Virus record (IMG/VR): IMGVR_UViG_3300046529_000067
Span: 1-32,452 of that record
Direction: 5' to 3' (one strand)
DNA length: 32,452 nucleotides
Source: a virus
Within the stretch, counting starts at the first letter, position 1. Every line of letters starts with the position of its first letter. The position numbers and the translations under genes are program-made. Of the stretch, positions 30,035-32,452 are shown piece after piece. Under the pieces are notes generated by a model that ran no database searches, was not told where the DNA came from, and was given only the letters and a program-made list of their open reading frames with translations.

Positions 30035-31708
30035 TCAGAATGGGGAGTCTTCGTCCCACGGGGGTTGTTTGCTGCTGCTGCTTGGGGTCTCGTCATCGAA
30101 CGGGTTGCTGTCCAGCTCCTTGAGCCTTCCAGTTGCCGTGTCATAGCCGAGCGGAATCACCGTGCCGGTGCCTTGGCCCGTGTAGCGGTCTTTCAGAATG
30201 CGAAGCAGGGACACGTGGCGAAGGTTCGGGTCTTCTTCCTGCTGGTTTCTTTCGAGACCGAACATGAAGCTGGACCATTGGCCAATCGCACGGGAGCCCT
30301 TGAAGTGGCGGATCATTACCCGACCGCCTTCCTCATGTGGCTTCCCTTCAGGAGTGTTGAGGTGGCTGATGAAGTACAGCGTGAAGTGCAGCTCGCGGAG
30401 CATCGAAGCAAGGTCCGTCATGATGTACTCCAGCTCCTTCCTCTCGTCCATCTCACGGGCTCCAGAAGCGAGAGCCGTAACGTGGTCTAGGAACACATGC
30501 TTAACACCCAGCGATACCGCCATGAAGCGGATACGAGCCTTCACGGTGTCATAGTCGGTGTGCCCGAAGTGGTCATAGAGGAACACTGACTGCGAGCTAT
30601 CCAGCTTGTCTACAGCAGCATCGAACTCATCCTGAGTCCAGCCCGCATCCGGGACGTGGAACCGCTTTGATTCGAGCTTGCCTGCCAGGCATCGAACGGT
30701 ATGCTCAGGGGTCTCTTCCAGGAAGATGCCGCCAACCTTCTGGCCGTGTGTCTGGACCAGGTGAACCATCACCTCCTTCCAGATTTCAGACTTGCCCATG
30801 CCAGTACCTGCACCGAGCGCATACATCTCATCCTCTCGGATGCCATACGTGGCTTCGGTCAGCTCAGGCCAAGGCCATGAAAGGCCACGTTCGATGGGTG
30901 TAGAGAGCTTCGGGCGGAGGTCCGCGATGGACACGATGCCATCAGGCTTGTAGCTCTTCGCCCCCCAGATGGCGTCAATGACTTCGGAGCCTCTGCCATC
31001 CAGCAACATCTCATTGGGGTCTTTGAACCCATTGGGAAGGCTGGCGAGCTTGCACCGTCCCGGAGTGAACAGCGCGGCACATTCAGCCATCGCTTCTCTG
31101 CCGGGGTCGTCCATGTCAAACATCAAGACCACTTCATCGAACTGCTCCAGCCACTCAAGATGCTTCTTAAGCGCCTTTGCAGCCCCCTGTGCGCCGTTCG
31201 GAACGGACACTACAGGCCACTTATTACCTTGGAGCTGAGAGACCGTCATGCAGTCAATTTCGCCCTCAGTGATTACAATCTTCTTGCCACCATCACGCCA
31301 GAGCTGCTGACCGAATAGACCAGCGCTCTTGAAGTCTCCGAGCGTGACGAAGTTCTTCTCCGCATCGCGCATCTTCTGAGCCACTAGCGTGGTCCCATCG
31401 AAGTACGGAGCGAGTTGCACAGTGTTGCCCTTGCTGCTGGTCCCCACGGTGTAGCCGAACTTCTGACACGTTTCTTCAGTGAGCTTGCGCTTGGGTAACG
31501 CGCGAACCTCACCGTCCAGAATCAAATCCTTTCCCACCTTTCTCCCTGCCGTGGCTCGTGGTGTGTACTCTTGGCCGTCTGTAGGAGGCTCCCAGTGCTT
31601 GCACCCCTGGGTGAAACAGTGGGCGTGCCCATCGGAGTAGCGCGCAAGGTTGTCCTTGCTGCCACACTTAGGGCACGGCTCCTTGTGAATGAATTCGCTT
31701 TCGGCCAT
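30035..31708 (-). CDS. primase-helicase (T7 gp4-like)
   Basis: Bifunctional replisome protein: makes primers and unwinds DNA. The 557 residues equal T7 gp4 (566). N-terminal zinc finger with Cys12, Cys15, Cys31, Cys36; TOPRIM primase domain with ITEGEIDCMTV (Glu148) and VVLMFDMDDPG (Asp198, Asp200); RecA-like helicase with Walker A GAGTGMGKSE (299-308) and a GVKHVFLDHVTAL strand for Walker B. It ends PPWDEDSPF, an acidic tail with a terminal Phe like the T7 gp4 tail that contacts the polymerase. I see no clear internal start equivalent to T7 gp4B (Met64). The ribosome site before ATG at 31708 is weak; the gene follows its neighbour by five bases. Confidence 0.96.
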   Translation of the reverse strand: MAESEFIHKEPCPKCGSKDNLARYSDGHAHCFTQGCKHWEPPTDGQEYTPRATAGRKVGKDLILDGEVRALPKRKLTEETCQKFGYTVGTSSKGNTVQLAPYFDGTTLVAQKMRDAEKNFVTLGDFKSAGLFGQQLWRDGGKKIVITEGEIDCMTVSQLQGNKWPVVSVPNGAQGAAKALKKHLEWLEQFDEVVLMFDMDDPGREAMAECAALFTPGRCKLASLPNGFKDPNEMLLDGRGSEVIDAIWGAKSYKPDGIVSIADLRPKLSTPIERGLSWPWPELTEATYGIREDEMYALGAGTGMGKSEIWKEVMVHLVQTHGQKVGGIFLEETPEHTVRCLAGKLESKRFHVPDAGWTQDEFDAAVDKLDSSQSVFLYDHFGHTDYDTVKARIRFMAVSLGVKHVFLDHVTALASGAREMDERKELEYIMTDLASMLRELHFTLYFISHLNTPEGKPHEEGGRVMIRHFKGSRAIGQWSSFMFGLERNQQEEDPNLRHVSLLRILKDRYTGQGTGTVIPLGYDTATGRLKELDSNPFDDETPSSSSKQPPWDEDSPF

Positions 31709-31713
31709 GCGGC

Positions 31714-31902
31714 TTAAGCGAGCACGCCCTGGTTCTTCAAGGCGTTGTAGGTGCGGAAGGAGATGTTCGTGGACCAGCCGCGCTGCTGGTCACGAGTGAG
31801 ACGCGGGGTGCGCTTCAGAGCGTCACGAACGGTGACTGCGAGAGCCGTGGGGTTCATACAGTCGTGGATCATGTTGGCGAATGCTTGACGAATGGCGTTC
31901 AT
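31714..31902 (-). CDS. small basic protein, unknown (62 aa)
   Basis: A 62-residue basic helical protein (MNAIRQAFANMIHDCMNPTALAVTVRDALKR...RTYNALKNQGVLA). It overlaps the HTH gene by one base and directly precedes primase-helicase. The last part could be a small helix-turn-helix, but no family is assigned. Confidence 0.65.
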   Translation of the reverse strand: MNAIRQAFANMIHDCMNPTALAVTVRDALKRTPRLTRDQQRGWSTNISFRTYNALKNQGVLA

Positions 31903-32333
31903 TAGATGACCTCCAGTTCGTTCACTGCATAGATTCCTTCAGCGCCGCCATCCTGCAACACCAGGATGGGGAATCGGCTGCCAAATGCTCCACCGTGGTT
32001 TAGCGATTTCACCTCACCCAGCAGGCCACCCTCCAGCGGATGCAGCGAGCGGACCCGAGCGCCAACCTTCAGTTCCTTCTTGGCTTCCACTGCGTTGACC
32101 GCCTCTACGAGCGTATAGCGCGCATACGTCTTGCCGTTCGGGTCCTCCTTCAGGTCCGTTTCGATGTTCATGCCACGCTTGCGCAGCACTTCGATGGCCG
32201 ATGCTAGGCGGAAGATGCCGAAGTTGCTCAGGGCTTCCAGAGCGGTGATGCTGCGGCCAGACTCCAGGTACTCCTGGATGTTCTGGATGCCAGTCTTTTT
32301 CTTGAACGTGTTGGTGCTAAGCTTGTTGCTCAT
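31902..32333 (-). CDS. helix-turn-helix protein with SH3-like tail (143 aa)
   Basis: Probable DNA-binding protein. I chose the ATG at 32333, which has AAGGA seven bases upstream; an in-frame ATG at 32351 adds six residues without a ribosome site. Residues about 17-70 (IQEYLESGRSITALEALSNF then RLASAIEVLRKRGMNIET) match the small winged-helix HTH found in phage replication regions (HTH_39-like). The C-terminal part (GARVRSLHPLEGGLLGEVKSLN...AVNELEVI) resembles a KOW/SH3-type strand domain. Its targets are unknown. Confidence 0.75.
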   Translation of the reverse strand: MSNKLSTNTFKKKTGIQNIQEYLESGRSITALEALSNFGIFRLASAIEVLRKRGMNIETDLKEDPNGKTYARYTLVEAVNAVEAKKELKVGARVRSLHPLEGGLLGEVKSLNHGGAFGSRFPILVLQDGGAEGIYAVNELEVI

Positions 32334-32389
32334 GTGGATTCCTTTGGACATGGGTAGACCAACCGCTGGGTAGCGGGATGCTCAGTCAA

Positions 32390-32452
32390 TCAGTACTCTT
32401 CCGCTTCCTTGCGGGTGATGAAGAAGTGGATGCCAGAGGTGCACTCCACAAG
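32390..32452 (-). CDS. C-terminal fragment of a phage protein (cut by window edge)
   Basis: The last 20 codons of a gene entering from beyond the window, ending CTSGIHFFITRKEAEEY before TGA at 32390-32392. This ending is characteristic of a phage protein family whose members often carry pentapeptide repeats (DUF5758-type C-terminus). Only the tail is visible, so nothing more can be said about the full protein. Confidence 0.6.
   Translation of the reverse strand, partial: LVECTSGIHFFITRKEAEEY

Noticed and set aside
1-32452. CRISPR arrays, integrase, repressor or insertion sequences
   Set aside because: Searched by eye on both strands; no spaced repeat array, recombinase, lysogeny gene or transposase was found, consistent with a strictly lytic phage.

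Overview
The window reads as most of the genome of a lytic, T7-like podophage (Autographiviridae sensu lato). All but one of the genes I support lie on the minus strand, so transcription runs from high to low coordinates. In that direction the order matches T7: primase-helicase, DNA polymerase, 5'-3' exonuclease, portal, scaffold, capsid, tail tubular proteins A and B, internal virion proteins, tail fibre/spike, holin, terminase small and large subunits. The spanin pair and lipoprotein imply a Gram-negative host. By eye the base composition is moderately GC-rich, which would suit a proteobacterial host, but I did not compute it and cannot name the host.

Layout in transcription order. (1) 32452-29331: end of a truncated gene, an HTH protein, a small ORF, primase-helicase, an Ala-rich small protein, and a GH24 endolysin that appears to start at CTG; a strong terminator follows. 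(2) 29250-23266: an Fe(II)/2-oxoglutarate-oxygenase-like protein, family A DNA polymerase, a small ORF, overlapping Rz/Rz1 spanins, several small phage proteins, a nucleotidyltransferase-like protein, exonuclease, a Cys-rich mini-protein and a DUF3310 protein. Most of these genes overlap by 1-16 bases, so translation is probably coupled. (3) 23157-18868: small head/tail-assembly proteins, portal, scaffold and major capsid protein. An endonuclease VII-like gene is fused in frame behind the capsid stop codon and ends at a strong terminator. (4) 18304-5020: tail tubular A and B, a gp13-like acetyltransferase-fold protein, gp14-, gp15- and gp16-like internal virion proteins (the gp15-like one carries a lysozyme domain), an HExxH protein and a beta-helix tail spike. 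(5) 4997-2284: unknown protein, holin, small and large terminase.

Below 2284 lies about 1.1 kb of mostly non-coding DNA. It holds short CTCTA repeats, hairpins, a terminator, a sigma-70-like promoter, and one small plus-strand membrane-protein gene (1969-2142). Beyond it is an early-type operon ending in an ArdA antirestriction protein. In a linear T7-like genome terL is at the right end and antirestriction at the left end, so this contig most likely joins the two ends across a collapsed terminal repeat. The phage RNA polymerase, ligase, SSB and T7-type endonuclease I are not in the window; they would be expected in the missing part between position 1 and the right edge.

A near-identical 19-base motif containing CTAGTGGAA (plus-strand reading) occurs before the first early gene, after ardA and before terL. 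A degenerate version lies before the capsid gene. It is the best candidate for the promoter of the phage's own RNA polymerase.
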